A stretch of DNA of 64,000 nt, from assembly GCA_016873435.1 (NCBI GenBank), contig VGXF01000004.1, positions 60,206 through 124,205 on the forward strand, written 5' to 3'. The position numbers and the translations under genes were made by a program. The stretch is from Nitrospira sp. Lineage in GTDB: Bacteria; Nitrospirota; Nitrospiria; Nitrospirales; Nitrospiraceae. The notes under the pieces were generated by a model, which was given only the letters and a program-made list of their open reading frames with translations, did no database searches and was not told the origin of the DNA. Positions 47,028-55,790 of this stretch are shown here, in pieces (within the stretch, counting starts at the first letter, position 1; the number at the start of each line of letters is the position of its first letter).

Positions 47028-48737
47028 ATGAGCACCGCAGCTAAGCACACGGGAGACCAGATGGATCGGAACGCGCTTGCCGCGCTCTACGAGGAAACCT
47101 TCCGAAATTTTGAGGAGGGGACGATTATCGAGGGCCGGATCGTGGCGATCGGACACGGCCGCGTCGTTGTGGACATCGGCTACAAGTCCGAGGGGATCAT
47201 CCCCGCCGAGCAGTTCAACAGCGAGGAACTGCAGGGCCTGAAGGTGAGCGACCGCCTGACAGTCTACATCGAGGAGCGGGAGGACGCCGACGGCAACCTG
47301 ATCCTCTCCAAGGAAAAAGCTGACAAGATGAAGGTCTGGGAGGACCTGGAGAAGGCCCACAACGAGGAACGCGTCGTGGACGGCAAGATCCTCTCCCGCA
47401 TCAAGGGCGGCATGATGGTGGACATCGGCGTGAAAGCGTTCCTGCCGGGCTCGCAGATCGACCTGCATCCCGTGCGCGACCTCGACGGCCTTGTCGGCAA
47501 GAGTTTCCCGCTCAAGATTATCAAGATCAACCAACGCCGCGGCAACGTGGTCGTCTCGCGCCGCGTGCTGCTGGAGGAATCGCGCGACAAGCGCCGCCAG
47601 ACCACGCTGGCCAACCTCAAGGAAGGTCAGCTCGTGCAGGGCATGGTGAAGAACATCACGGAATACGGCGCCTTCATCGACTTGGGGGGCATTGACGGCC
47701 TCCTGCACATCACCGACATGTCGTGGGGCCGCGTGGGCCATCCGTCGGAAATGTTCATGGTCGGCGACCGTGTCGAGGTCATCGTCCTAAAATATGACCG
47801 GGAGACCGGCCGCATTTCACTCGGCCAGAAGCAAAAGGGTGCGGATCCCTGGACCGGCGTCGCCGCCAAGTACCCGATCGGCGCGCGTGTCAAGGGCAAG
47901 GTCGTGAGCCTGACCGATTACGGCGCCTTCATCGAGCTGGAGCCGGGTGTCGAGGGCCTCGTGCACGTCTCCGAGATGTCCTGGTCGCATGAAGTGCGGC
48001 ATCCGTCGCGCCTGGTCTCCGTCGGCGACCAGGTCGAGGCGGCCGTGCTCAACATTGACCCGGGCAACCGCAAAATCTCTCTCGGCATGAAACAGACCGC
48101 CCCGAATCCCTGGGACATGGTGGAATCGAAGTACCCGGTGGGTACGCGCATCCAGGGCAAGGTGAAGAGCCTCACCGATTTCGGCGCCTTCGTGGGCCTA
48201 GACGAGGGTATCGACGGCCTGATCCACATTTCCGACATGTCGTGGACGAAGCACGTCAAGCATTCGTCGGAGCTGTTCAAGAAGGGGCAGCCTGTCGAAG
48301 CGGTCGTGCTGCGGATCGACAAGGAGAAGGAGCGCCTGTCGCTGGGCTACAAGCAACTCTCCCGCGATCCGTGGGATGTGGACATACCCGAGCGCTATAA
48401 GGTCGGCGACAGCGTCACCGGCAAGGTGTCGAACCTGACCGATTTCGGTGCCTTTGTCGAACTGGAAGGCGGCGTGGAGGGACTGATCCACATCAGCGAG
48501 GCCAATCTCCAGCCTCCGGCGCGCCTGGAGGAGAAGTTCAAACCGCAGGACGACGTCACGGCAAAGATCATCAAGGTGGACCGCGAGGAGCGCAAAATCG
48601 CGCTGAGCCTTCGCGAGCACCAGATGGATTCGGACCGCCGGCAGATGGACGAGTACCACTCGTCGCAGGGCGCGGTGGACCAGAGCCTCGGACGCGCGGC
48701 GAAGAAGACGAAGAAGCGCGAGCGGGACGACAACTGA
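47028..48737 (+). CDS. rpsA: 30S ribosomal protein S1
   Basis: S1 brings mRNA to the 30S subunit and unfolds it. ATG 47028 (MSTAAKHTGDQMDRNALAAL) is preferred to a start at 46956 that overlaps plsC. The 569-residue protein has six S1 OB-fold repeats, beginning near residues 32, 115, 199, 284, 371 and 460; the last four share the sequence type GKVxxLTDFGAF. It ends in a basic tail (KKTKKRERDDN). Six repeats is the usual Gram-negative form. sppA follows after 16 bases. Confidence 0.95.
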   Translation: MSTAAKHTGDQMDRNALAALYEETFRNFEEGTIIEGRIVAIGHGRVVVDIGYKSEGIIPAEQFNSEELQGLKVSDRLTVYIEEREDADGNLILSKEKADKMKVWEDLEKAHNEERVVDGKILSRIKGGMMVDIGVKAFLPGSQIDLHPVRDLDGLVGKSFPLKIIKINQRRGNVVVSRRVLLEESRDKRRQTTLANLKEGQLVQGMVKNITEYGAFIDLGGIDGLLHITDMSWGRVGHPSEMFMVGDRVEVIVLKYDRETGRISLGQKQKGADPWTGVAAKYPIGARVKGKVVSLTDYGAFIELEPGVEGLVHVSEMSWSHEVRHPSRLVSVGDQVEAAVLNIDPGNRKISLGMKQTAPNPWDMVESKYPVGTRIQGKVKSLTDFGAFVGLDEGIDGLIHISDMSWTKHVKHSSELFKKGQPVEAVVLRIDKEKERLSLGYKQLSRDPWDVDIPERYKVGDSVTGKVSNLTDFGAFVELEGGVEGLIHISEANLQPPARLEEKFKPQDDVTAKIIKVDREERKIALSLREHQMDSDRRQMDEYHSSQGAVDQSLGRAAKKTKKRERDDN

Positions 48738-48753
48738 GCGGCCGGAGTAAACC

Positions 48754-49650
48754 ATGACGGATGACGTCACCACCACCCCGCCAGCCAAAAAGCCCGGGCG
48801 GCGCCTGCTCTGGTGGGCGCTTGGCGGGCTCGTGCTACTGCTCGTAGGCAATGCACTGTTCTCGGACCTGGACATGCCGGGTGAGGACCGCATCGGACTG
48901 GTGCGCGTCGAGGGCGTGATCCTGGACTCGAAGGACACCGTCTCGGAACTGAAACGGTTTGGGGACAGCTCCTCGATCAAGGCCATTGTCCTGCGGATCG
49001 ACAGCCCGGGCGGCGGCGTCGTCCCGTCGCAGGAAATCCACGACGCGGTCCAGCGGGTGCGGACCAAGCAGAACAAGACAGTCGTGGCCTCCATGGGCAC
49101 GGTGGCCGCATCGGGCGGCTATTACATCGCGGCGGCGGCCGACCGGATCGTCGCCAATCCCGGCACACTGACGGGCAGCATTGGCGTGATCATGGAAATG
49201 GTCAACCTGGAAGGCCTCCTTCACAAGGTCGGCGTTGAGGGCGTGGTCATCAAGAGTGGGCGCTACAAGGACGTCGGCTCGCCGTTTCGGAAGATGAACC
49301 CGGAGGAGCGCAGGATTCTCCAATCTGTTATGGACGACGTGCACGAGCAGTTTATCGAGGCTGTGGCAGAAGGGCGGTCGCTGGGCGTTAAGGACGTACG
49401 GCCGCTGGCCGACGGGCGCATCTTCACCGGCCGGCAGGCGGTGGACGCCAAACTGGTGGACGAGTTGGGCGACCTGGACGACGCTATCCGCATCGCCGCG
49501 GAGATGGTCGGCATTGAAGGGGAGCCCGCGGTAGTCAACCCGAAAAAGCGGTTTTCTATTAGGGACATCATCGACAGCAGCGTGCAGGGTCTCTTGCCAA
49601 AACTCGACATGCGGCCAGGCATCCAACTCAAGTATCTGATGGCGTTCTAA
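48754..49650 (+). CDS. sppA: Signal peptide peptidase SppA, short form
   Basis: Membrane serine protease that degrades released signal peptides. The 298-residue protein has a single N-terminal membrane span (LLWWALGGLVLLLVGNALF, about residues 18-36). The S49 domain has the nucleophile serine in VAASGGYYIAAAADRI and the general-base lysine in KSGRYKDVGSPFR, with GSIGVIMEM between. This is the about 300-residue single-domain form, not the duplicated 67-kDa enterobacterial one. It lies in line with rpsA and the HU/IHF gene. Confidence 0.93.
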   Translation: MTDDVTTTPPAKKPGRRLLWWALGGLVLLLVGNALFSDLDMPGEDRIGLVRVEGVILDSKDTVSELKRFGDSSSIKAIVLRIDSPGGGVVPSQEIHDAVQRVRTKQNKTVVASMGTVAASGGYYIAAAADRIVANPGTLTGSIGVIMEMVNLEGLLHKVGVEGVVIKSGRYKDVGSPFRKMNPEERRILQSVMDDVHEQFIEAVAEGRSLGVKDVRPLADGRIFTGRQAVDAKLVDELGDLDDAIRIAAEMVGIEGEPAVVNPKKRFSIRDIIDSSVQGLLPKLDMRPGIQLKYLMAF

Positions 49651-49674
49651 GCGGGCGTAAGAAGGGAGTCAGCC

Positions 49675-49953
49675 ATGACCAAAGCGCAGATCATCGAAAA
49701 GGTGTCGGAACAGGTCACGCTCCTGACGAAGCGTCAGGCCGAGGTCGTCGTCAACACCATGTTCAACGGTGTGCGCGATTCGCTCCACCGTGGCGACAAG
49801 ACAGAGATCCGTGGCTTCGGCAGCTTCCGGCTGCGGAGCCGGCGCATGAAGGAGGGCCGCAACCCAAAAACCGGGGCGACCGTGGCCGTCCCAGCTAAAA
49901 AGGTGCCGTTCTTCAAAGCTGGAAAAGAACTCAAGGAACTGTTAAACAAGTAG
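49675..49953 (+). CDS. HU/IHF family DNA-bending protein
   Basis: Histone-like protein that bends or wraps DNA. The 92-residue protein MTKAQIIEKVSEQVTLLTKR has the family helices and the DNA-clamping arm with GFGSFRLRSRRMKEGRNPKT, where the RNPKTG tip intercalates DNA. Position after rpsA recalls ihfB (himD) in enterics, so IHF-beta-like is possible, but HU and IHF cannot be told apart from one subunit. It has a GAAGGGAG-type site upstream. Confidence 0.92.
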   Translation: MTKAQIIEKVSEQVTLLTKRQAEVVVNTMFNGVRDSLHRGDKTEIRGFGSFRLRSRRMKEGRNPKTGATVAVPAKKVPFFKAGKELKELLNK

Positions 49954-49960
49954 TATCACC

Positions 49961-50965
49961 GTGGGCACATCCAATTCACACGACAAGTCCGCCGGGGCCG
50001 CGATTGTCTGGACCGACGAGGCGCTACAACGCATGGAGCGCGCGCCGGTGTTTCTGCGCGGCATGGTGACGAGGCTCGCCGAGAAAAAGGCGCGCGAGCT
50101 GGGCCACACCGAGATCACTGGCCCGCTCCTTGACCAATTTAAAAGCCAGATGATGGGCGGCATGGGTGGCTCAGCCGGAATGGCTGCCGCGGCCGCAGAC
50201 ATGGCCGCGGGGCGCCTGCCGTGGACAGCCGCCGCACGCGAACGCCTTGAGGCGGTGCCGGAATTCATGCGCGGTATGATCCGCCAGATCGCCGAGGAGC
50301 TGGCCCGCGAAGGCGGACATATGGAAGTCAACATTGAGCTCTTCGAAAAGGTTGAGGCACTGGGGGACGTGCAGGAAGCAGCCCGTCCGCCAATGGAGTG
50401 GACCGACGGTGCACAGGCACGGCTGCACGACAAGATTGGGCAATCCCCGCCGATCGCGATGGATTTCGTCTCCCAGATGCTCCGCCGTGACACCGAGGAC
50501 CTCGCCCGCGAAAAAGGCCTCACGAAAATTGACGAGGCGGCGCTCGCGCACCTGTGGGATGCGCCTCAGGAACGGATGGCATGGAGCGACGAGGCCTGGA
50601 AACGCCTGCAGACCTCGCCGGATTTCGTCCGAAGCGGCATCCGCAAGGCTGCCGAACGGCGGGCGCGCAAGCTGGGCCTGAAAGAAATCGATTCGGACCA
50701 CTTAACGACGTTCCGCAACGAAGCCATGATGAAGGCCGTCAAGCGGATCCGTTCGTTCGGCTACAATCAGCTGACTTTCGATGCCTTCGACACGGCGCTG
50801 GAAAAGACGAAGCGGTTGAAGGGGAACGAGCAGGCAGACAAGCGCCTCAAGGAAATCCGTCAACACTTCAAGGATCCCGACGCTCACAAGCCTGAGGGCG
50901 GGACCCTCGGGGCGGACCTCATGGACCGTTTCCGTCGTTATCTCAAGGGCGACGGCTCGCTATAG
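49961..50965 (+). CDS. Protein of four tandem PCP_red-like repeats
   Basis: A 334-residue protein starting at GTG 49961. It is built of four copies of the PCP_red motif at about residues 16-61, 87-130, 146-195 and 207-252. Each opens with W-T/S-x-x-A and a P-x-F-x-R-like turn, for example WTDEALQRMERAPVFLRGM and WSDEAWKRLQTSPDFVRSG. A helical tail (ERIRSFGYNQL-like, 260-330) follows. There are no cysteines, so it binds no Fe-S cluster itself. PCP_red is otherwise known from protochlorophyllide reductase BchB. It follows the HU/IHF gene by seven bases. Function unknown. Confidence 0.72.
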   Translation: MGTSNSHDKSAGAAIVWTDEALQRMERAPVFLRGMVTRLAEKKARELGHTEITGPLLDQFKSQMMGGMGGSAGMAAAAADMAAGRLPWTAAARERLEAVPEFMRGMIRQIAEELAREGGHMEVNIELFEKVEALGDVQEAARPPMEWTDGAQARLHDKIGQSPPIAMDFVSQMLRRDTEDLAREKGLTKIDEAALAHLWDAPQERMAWSDEAWKRLQTSPDFVRSGIRKAAERRARKLGLKEIDSDHLTTFRNEAMMKAVKRIRSFGYNQLTFDAFDTALEKTKRLKGNEQADKRLKEIRQHFKDPDAHKPEGGTLGADLMDRFRRYLKGDGSL

Positions 50966-50988
50966 ACGCAGTGTTCAGACGTTCCCGC

Positions 50989-51229
50989 CCGGATGCTCAA
51001 AAAGTTAATCGCACAACTGCCCCCGCACACGCGGAGAGGCGTGCTGTTTCCTGGCAAGACCGCAGCGAGCAGACAACCGCGGCAAACTGTTTAGAGCGAG
51101 GGGGCGTCGGAGGGCGCACGGCGTGACGAACACGGAGCGCTGCGTCCGCCCGCGATGCCGACTTGGTGGGGCGGGCGGGGCTATGGACGGGATGCGAGAA
51201 CGCAGCTGGTGAACTTTGTCAGCGTTCGG
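50989..51229. repeat. Degenerate 241-base repeat with terminal inverted repeats
   Basis: The ends CCGGATGCTCAAAAAGTT (50989-51006) and AACTTTGTCAGCGTTCGG (51212-51229) are inverted repeats matching at 14 of 18 positions. Inside are CAAGACCGCAGCGAGC and GATGCGAGAACGCAGCTGG, words I recall from intergenic repeats of Nitrospira genomes. The element ends exactly at the stop codon of the minus-strand gene at 51230. It has no coding frame. A non-autonomous MITE-type element or a structured intergenic repeat fits best. Confidence 0.6.
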
Positions 51230-51550
51230 TCAGTGGGTGGCGACCTGGCCGGGCCAAAACTTATGTCTGATCTGCGGTAACGGCTCGTTGTCGAAGTTAG
51301 GGATATCGTAGAGGCAGCGGTCGATCGTCGCAACTTCCTCCGGCGTCAATTCCAGCGTCACCGACTTCTTCCAGAACTGATCCAGCAGGAAATAGTCGCC
51401 GCCCTGCGGACGCTCCGCCAGCAGGGCCTGCATTTTCTTGAAACCGTCGGTATCCACGCCAGGCACCCGTCCCTTGTTCCGGTCGATGCACCACTTGAGG
51501 ACTTCCGCGATGCCATACATGGTCAATGGAACTTTCACTTTCTCCGCCAT
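51230..51550 (-). CDS. Hypothetical protein
   Basis: A 106-residue soluble protein I do not recognise. MAEKVKVPLTMYGIAEVLKW at the start, and a tail with TLELTPEEVATIDRCLYDIP. GAGGGGATC upstream supplies a ribosome binding site. It is mixed alpha/beta in appearance, with two separate cysteines and no signal. It stands alone, bounded by the repeat element downstream and the FG-GAP lipoprotein gene divergently upstream. Confidence 0.65.
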   Translation of the reverse strand: MAEKVKVPLTMYGIAEVLKWCIDRNKGRVPGVDTDGFKKMQALLAERPQGGDYFLLDQFWKKSVTLELTPEEVATIDRCLYDIPNFDNEPLPQIRHKFWPGQVATH

Positions 51551-51676
51551 GATCCCCTCTACCTCTTGAACGTGATGGATATCCGCGCCACCCTATCTGC
51601 TCAACGGTGGCCATTGTAGCCTAGTCATTCCTTATTCTGCCAGAGGGAAATGCCTTCCCGAAAGGCGGAGGCAACC

Positions 51677-51706
51677 ATTGCGGACCTCCTCAGGCCCCCG
51701 CTATAC
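51677..51706 (+). promoter_or_regulatory. Candidate promoter of the FG-GAP lipoprotein gene
   Basis: TTGCGG (51677-51682), 18 bases, TATACT (51701-51706). The -10 is strong and the -35 moderate. It lies about 48 bases before the GTG at 51754. Confidence 0.5.
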
Positions 51707-51753
51707 TGGGTCCGCTCGGCTCCGCAGCCGCGCTGGACAAGGAGCCGGATTCC

Positions 51754-52947
51754 GTGACACATCGCCCGCCCACGCACTACCGGCCGGCATCCCGGAGGGC
51801 ACTCCTGCTGGGCCTGCTCCTGCTGGCCGGGATCCCGGCCATGACCGGCTGCCCTGAGCGCGAGCCCTTCACGCCGCCCGATCCCTTCTATCTGTTTGCC
51901 ACCTATCCGGTTGGGAAGAACCCCACCTCGGTCACAACGGCCGACTTTAATCGTGACGGGGTGACCGATCTCATCACGACCAATATCGGCGACGATTCCC
52001 TGTCCATCCTGTTCGGCAACGGGGACGGCAGCTTCAAGGAACAACAGCGGCTGCTGGTCAGCGTGGAACCGCGGGCCCTCGCCCTGTATGACTACAATGG
52101 GGACGGGCAGACAGACATCGCCGTGGCCTGCGCCGGCAGCGACCAGGTGGTCCTTTTTCTTGGATTGCTGAACGGGCGGTTTGCTGAGGGGCACCGCTAC
52201 CCGGTCCAGCGGACGCCAGTGTCGATTGCGGCCGGCGATCTGAACGGGGACCGGAAGCCCGATCTAGCCGTGGCGTTGCGCAACGACAAGATCGCCATCT
52301 TTCTGGGGGCCGGCGACGGCACCTTCACGCCGGGCCCCCGGTACGAATACGGTGACACACCGACTTCCATTGCCGTCGCCGATCTCGACCACGATGGACG
52401 GCTCGACCTGCTCGTCACGAACGGCGGGCCGATGAGCAATGCCGTCACCGTCTGGACCGGCAACGGCGATGGCAGTTTCCGTGATCCTGTGGATTACAAG
52501 ACCGGCAAGAGCCCGCTGGGGGTATCCTTCGCCGACTTCAACCGCGACCGGAAGACCGACCTGCTTGTCATCAACGGGGAGCGCGACAGCTTTGTCGTCT
52601 TTCTGGGAAGCGGGAATGGGACGTTTCAGGACGGCAAGGAATCCGGTGCGGATGCCGGGCCGGTCGGCGGCACGGCCGGCGATTTCGATGGCGATGGGGC
52701 TACGGACGTCGCCATCGTCAACATCCAGTCAGGCAACCTTTCGATTCTGTTTGGACGTGGCGACGGTACGTTCCACTACCCACCCCGCAATTACCGCGTC
52801 GCTTCGGGCCCCTTCGCCATCACACCGCTCATGCTCAAGAAGGAAGTGCTGGGGGAGCCCGGCCTGGCGGTCGTCAACAATGGGGCCGGCAGCATCTCCA
52901 TTTTTCTTCATCGCGGACTGAAGGTTACCGCGCCAGCCCATTCTTAA
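51754..52947 (+). CDS. FG-GAP/VCBS-repeat lipoprotein
   Basis: A 397-residue exported protein. The N-terminus has a basic region, a hydrophobic LLLGLLLLAGIPAM and the lipobox AMTGC near residue 33, so it is a predicted lipoprotein. The rest is about six beta-propeller blades with the calcium-binding FG-GAP form D-x-N/D-x-D-G, such as DFNRDGVTDL, DYNGDGQTDI, DLNGDRKPDL, DLDHDGRLDL and DFDGDGATDV. Such propellers bind partners at the cell surface. The start is GTG, with AAGGAG upstream. Confidence 0.85.
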   Translation: MTHRPPTHYRPASRRALLLGLLLLAGIPAMTGCPEREPFTPPDPFYLFATYPVGKNPTSVTTADFNRDGVTDLITTNIGDDSLSILFGNGDGSFKEQQRLLVSVEPRALALYDYNGDGQTDIAVACAGSDQVVLFLGLLNGRFAEGHRYPVQRTPVSIAAGDLNGDRKPDLAVALRNDKIAIFLGAGDGTFTPGPRYEYGDTPTSIAVADLDHDGRLDLLVTNGGPMSNAVTVWTGNGDGSFRDPVDYKTGKSPLGVSFADFNRDRKTDLLVINGERDSFVVFLGSGNGTFQDGKESGADAGPVGGTAGDFDGDGATDVAIVNIQSGNLSILFGRGDGTFHYPPRNYRVASGPFAITPLMLKKEVLGEPGLAVVNNGAGSISIFLHRGLKVTAPAHS

Positions 52948-52977
52948 TCGAGAGAGGATGATTCGTGTGCCGGTCAC

Positions 52978-53006
52978 TTGACAGAACTGATCGCTCCTAG
53001 TACAAC
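52978..53006 (+). promoter_or_regulatory. Candidate promoter of the zinc-ribbon and D,D-carboxypeptidase genes
   Basis: TTGACA (52978-52983), 17 bases, TACAAC (53001-53006). Perfect -35 and ideal spacing; the -10 has four of six consensus bases. It lies 60 bases before the ATG at 53067. Confidence 0.5.
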
Positions 53007-53066
53007 CGCAACTACGCTAGCGTTTTCAGTCGGTTAGATGGGCTCAGATGATGAAACGAGCGCCCC

Positions 53067-53255
53067 ATGAAGTGCCTGAAATGCAACGGACATATGATGG
53101 TTGAGCGGCACTATACGCTACTGAGCCGGCGGCTCTATGCGCGCTGTCTGAACTGCGGGTTCTGGCTGGATCTCGCCGACCTGCTCCGCTTTTTCCACAA
53201 AGTGATCGACAATGGCTGGCGCGGCGCGAAAATCCGCGAGCCCATCTCGCTGTGA
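53067..53255 (+). CDS. Small zinc-ribbon protein
   Basis: A 62-residue protein with two C-x2-C pairs, KCLKCNG at residues 3-6 and ARCLNCGF near residues 26-30, so a zinc-ribbon fold is likely. The remainder is helical (LDLADLLRFFHKVIDNGWRG). It ends 16 bases before the D,D-carboxypeptidase gene and may share its promoter. No function can be assigned. Confidence 0.6.
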   Translation: MKCLKCNGHMMVERHYTLLSRRLYARCLNCGFWLDLADLLRFFHKVIDNGWRGAKIREPISL

Positions 53256-53271
53256 GAGTCTTCCACGCCGC

Positions 53272-54180
53272 ATGACCGTCCCACCCTCGATACGCTTCAC
53301 GATTGTACGGATGGCCCTGGTCGCGGCGAGCGGCCTGATCGGCGCGTTCGCCTGGACACCGGTGGCGCTAGCCACCCACGGACCTGGGGCTAGCTTTGCA
53401 GCCGTCGGTAACGACCCCGACGATATCCGGTCTCTCTCCGTCTTTCGACATCAGCGAACAAAGGCCCAGAGCATCCTGTTGAAAGATTTGTCCACGGGCC
53501 GCACTTTATACGAAGTCGGCGCGAACCGGCGCGTGGCACCGGCCAGCCTCACGAAAATCATGTCGGCCCTCGTCATTCTGGAGTACGGCCAGCTGAACGA
53601 TGTCGTCACGGTGAGCCGGAAGGCGGCATCCGCCAGAAAAACTCACCTGCGTCTCCGTCCTGGGTATACATTCCGACTCGAGGATCTCCTGAAGGCGATG
53701 TTGATTACCTCGGCCAACGACGCCTGCCTTGCGGCCGCCGAGCATGTCGGGGGGTCGGAAGAGATGTTTGCGGCGATGATGAACAAAAAGGCCAGGCGTC
53801 TGGGTCTATTGGACACACACTTCGAGAATGCCTGCGGGTTCGACGGGCCAACTCACTACACGACAGCCGCGGATCTGGCCACGCTCAGCGAAGCTGCCAT
53901 GCAGGATCCCACGTTCCGCCAGCTCGTCCGCCGCGAATTCGACATGATCTTTCCCCTTAACGCCAACCGTTCCTACCCGCTGCGCAGCACCAACCGGCTG
54001 CTGGGGCGCATGCCTGGGATCGAGGGCATTAAGACCGGATTCACATCGAAGGCCGGACGGTGTGTTGTCCTCAAAGCCTCGCAGAACGGGAAGGAAGTGC
54101 TACTCGTGCTGCTCCACGCCAACCGCCGGTGGGACACTGCGTCCACGCTACTCCGCCAGGGCTTGCAGTCTGTCAACTAG
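53272..54180 (+). CDS. D-alanyl-D-alanine carboxypeptidase (penicillin-binding protein 5/6 type)
   Basis: Trims the terminal D-Ala from peptidoglycan side chains in the periplasm. ATG 53272 is preferred; a start at 53212 overlaps the zinc-ribbon gene. The 302-residue protein has a signal peptide (MALVAASGLIGAFAWTPVALA). The three active-site motifs of S11 enzymes are present: SLTK in PASLTKIM, SAN in ITSANDACLAA and KTG in GIKTGFTSKAG. It lacks the C-terminal beta domain and amphipathic anchor of PBP5, so it is a short, probably soluble form. Confidence 0.88.
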   Translation: MTVPPSIRFTIVRMALVAASGLIGAFAWTPVALATHGPGASFAAVGNDPDDIRSLSVFRHQRTKAQSILLKDLSTGRTLYEVGANRRVAPASLTKIMSALVILEYGQLNDVVTVSRKAASARKTHLRLRPGYTFRLEDLLKAMLITSANDACLAAAEHVGGSEEMFAAMMNKKARRLGLLDTHFENACGFDGPTHYTTAADLATLSEAAMQDPTFRQLVRREFDMIFPLNANRSYPLRSTNRLLGRMPGIEGIKTGFTSKAGRCVVLKASQNGKEVLLVLLHANRRWDTASTLLRQGLQSVN

Positions 54181-54279
54181 CCAGCACGATCGCATTGTGT
54201 GCGGAACTGATGGAGCAGAAATCCTTCCGGCGTGCTGCGGAGGGCGGGAAATTTATTGGGCGGAGAACCTGGCTGCCGC

Positions 54280-54819
54280 TCAGCAGCCGCCGGGCGGCGT
54301 GAATTCGATGTTGACGTCCTTGCCCAAGTAATTGATGAGCACGCCCTGTTTGGCGTAGTTCATCGCCGCACCCATCACATTCTCGTCGCCGCAATCTTCC
54401 CTGCCCAGCAACTTGCGGATGTCCTCAGGACTTTCGCTGTTGAGGACGTTCCGGAAAATTCCGCGCACCTTGTAGGCAAAACGGTTGCTGATGAAGATCA
54501 GGTCGACCTTGCCGTCCATCAAGCGGACGCCGGCCATGGGCCCCGTCGGCTTGCGCGCGTCCAGGAGTAGCAGAAACGTGCCCTCCTGTTCGGGCTTCAC
54601 GCCGGCAATCTTCTCGTTGAGCAGCAGATCGTAGGCTTTGGCTTCCGTGTCGCCCAGCTTGATGCCGAAGAGCGTCACGTCCGTGCTCTTGATGCTCTTG
54701 GGATCCATCACGTCGTTCCTGCTCAACTCGTATGGTTCGGCCCAGAGCAGCCCCGTCGTGCTCAACAGGGCAGCCATGCCCAATCCAACAAGCGTGAACA
54801 GTCTGTGTCTAATCGTCAT
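54280..54819 (-). CDS. Hypothetical exported protein
   Basis: A 179-residue protein with a signal peptide (LFTLVGLGMAALLSTTGLLWAE, cleavage probably near residue 27). The mature part has TDVTLFGIKLGDTEAKAYDL and a late GREDCGDENVMGAAMNYAKQ. The two cysteines in the mature part (GREDCGD and the C-terminal PGGC) could form a disulfide. No family is recognised; a periplasmic location is likely. It is a lone gene converging on the D,D-carboxypeptidase gene. Confidence 0.65.
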   Translation of the reverse strand: MTIRHRLFTLVGLGMAALLSTTGLLWAEPYELSRNDVMDPKSIKSTDVTLFGIKLGDTEAKAYDLLLNEKIAGVKPEQEGTFLLLLDARKPTGPMAGVRLMDGKVDLIFISNRFAYKVRGIFRNVLNSESPEDIRKLLGREDCGDENVMGAAMNYAKQGVLINYLGKDVNIEFTPPGGC

Positions 54820-55023
54820 GCCCCCCCCAATATGATAAAAAAATACATTCGCATTCTATCGGACGCCTAATGCCGTTGCAAGGACACGCCGATTGCATTG
54901 GCGCGCAGACGACGGATCAGGCGCTGCTCACTTCAAGGAGCCCCAGCCGGAGAAGAGAGAACTGCCTGGTCTGCGGGGGGCCATGAAGTCTATCGTCGCG
55001 AAAGCGCCCCGAGACATGTTCGG

Positions 55024-55323
55024 TCAGGAGCGCCGAGTAGCGCTGAGCAGGAGGTCGGCGAGGATGCGCAGGCGCATAAAATACTCGCCGGCTTCCTCCG
55101 GCACGCCGGAGAGAACCCCGTCCAAATCAGCCAAGCACTGCTCCAGCATCGCCACGCGTTGGCCGTCCAACATTTGTTCGTCCAAGTAATAGGTTGCGCA
55201 CCCGCTGATGACGGTGTCGAGCGTCATTAGCACGCCTTCATCCGGGCTGGAAAATTTCGGCCAGGCAGCCGCCCGATGCCGGTCCCAGACCGTGCGCAAT
55301 TCCACTGTCACCCCCGACTCCAT
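55024..55323 (-). CDS. Hypothetical small protein
   Basis: A 99-residue product from ATG 55323 (MESGVTVELRTVWDRHRAAA); earlier in-frame starts lie inside the upstream gene. It looks helical and soluble, with C-terminal RLRILADLLLSATRRS and single cysteines in GCATYY and EQCLAD. It overlaps the end of the membrane-protein gene by 16 bases, so the two are probably translated from one message. Not recognised. Confidence 0.6.
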   Translation of the reverse strand: MESGVTVELRTVWDRHRAAAWPKFSSPDEGVLMTLDTVISGCATYYLDEQMLDGQRVAMLEQCLADLDGVLSGVPEEAGEYFMRLRILADLLLSATRRS

Positions 55324-55694
55324 CCATGAACAGCCAGCAGCATGGCTAGGGTTACGACTAGGAAACCGGACACCCGCAGCGACCAGTCCGGCCAGGCCTG
55401 CCACCACTGCATCACTCGGTTGCGGGTCGTTTCGCGCAGACCCAGCAGGACGAGCCCCTTGAGCGTCACGATGGCCCCGATGGTCACCCAAAACCAGTCG
55501 CGCGGCGGCTCAGCAGATGCCAGCAGTAGAAAGACGCCGGACAGTCCTGTGCCCTGCAAAATCAGAAACCGCGTGAAGGGATCGGCCATGGCCCGCACGA
55601 GCCGCTCGCGCCACCAGCCCGGCGCCGCGACCAACAGCACTCCGTGCGCCAGCCACAGCAAACTGATGAGAAGAGGCCCAGCAAGTGTCAGCAT
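55308..55694 (-). CDS. Small membrane protein
   Basis: A 128-residue protein with four likely membrane spans: LLISLLWLAHGVLLVAAPGW at the start, FLILQGTGLSGVFLLLAS, WVTIGAIVTLKGLVLLGL and VSGFLVVTLAMLLAVHGW at the end. I cannot name a family. It heads a two-gene unit with the hypothetical gene that it overlaps. Confidence 0.6.
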   Translation of the reverse strand: MLTLAGPLLISLLWLAHGVLLVAAPGWWRERLVRAMADPFTRFLILQGTGLSGVFLLLASAEPPRDWFWVTIGAIVTLKGLVLLGLRETTRNRVMQWWQAWPDWSLRVSGFLVVTLAMLLAVHGWSRG

Positions 55695-55790
55695 GAACTA
55701 TTAAGGACTGGTGCGGCATGAACGGTGCAGCATGAAGAATTTTCTCTCCCGGACTCCTGGCCTCACTCCTGGAACCTTACGCTTTACTTT

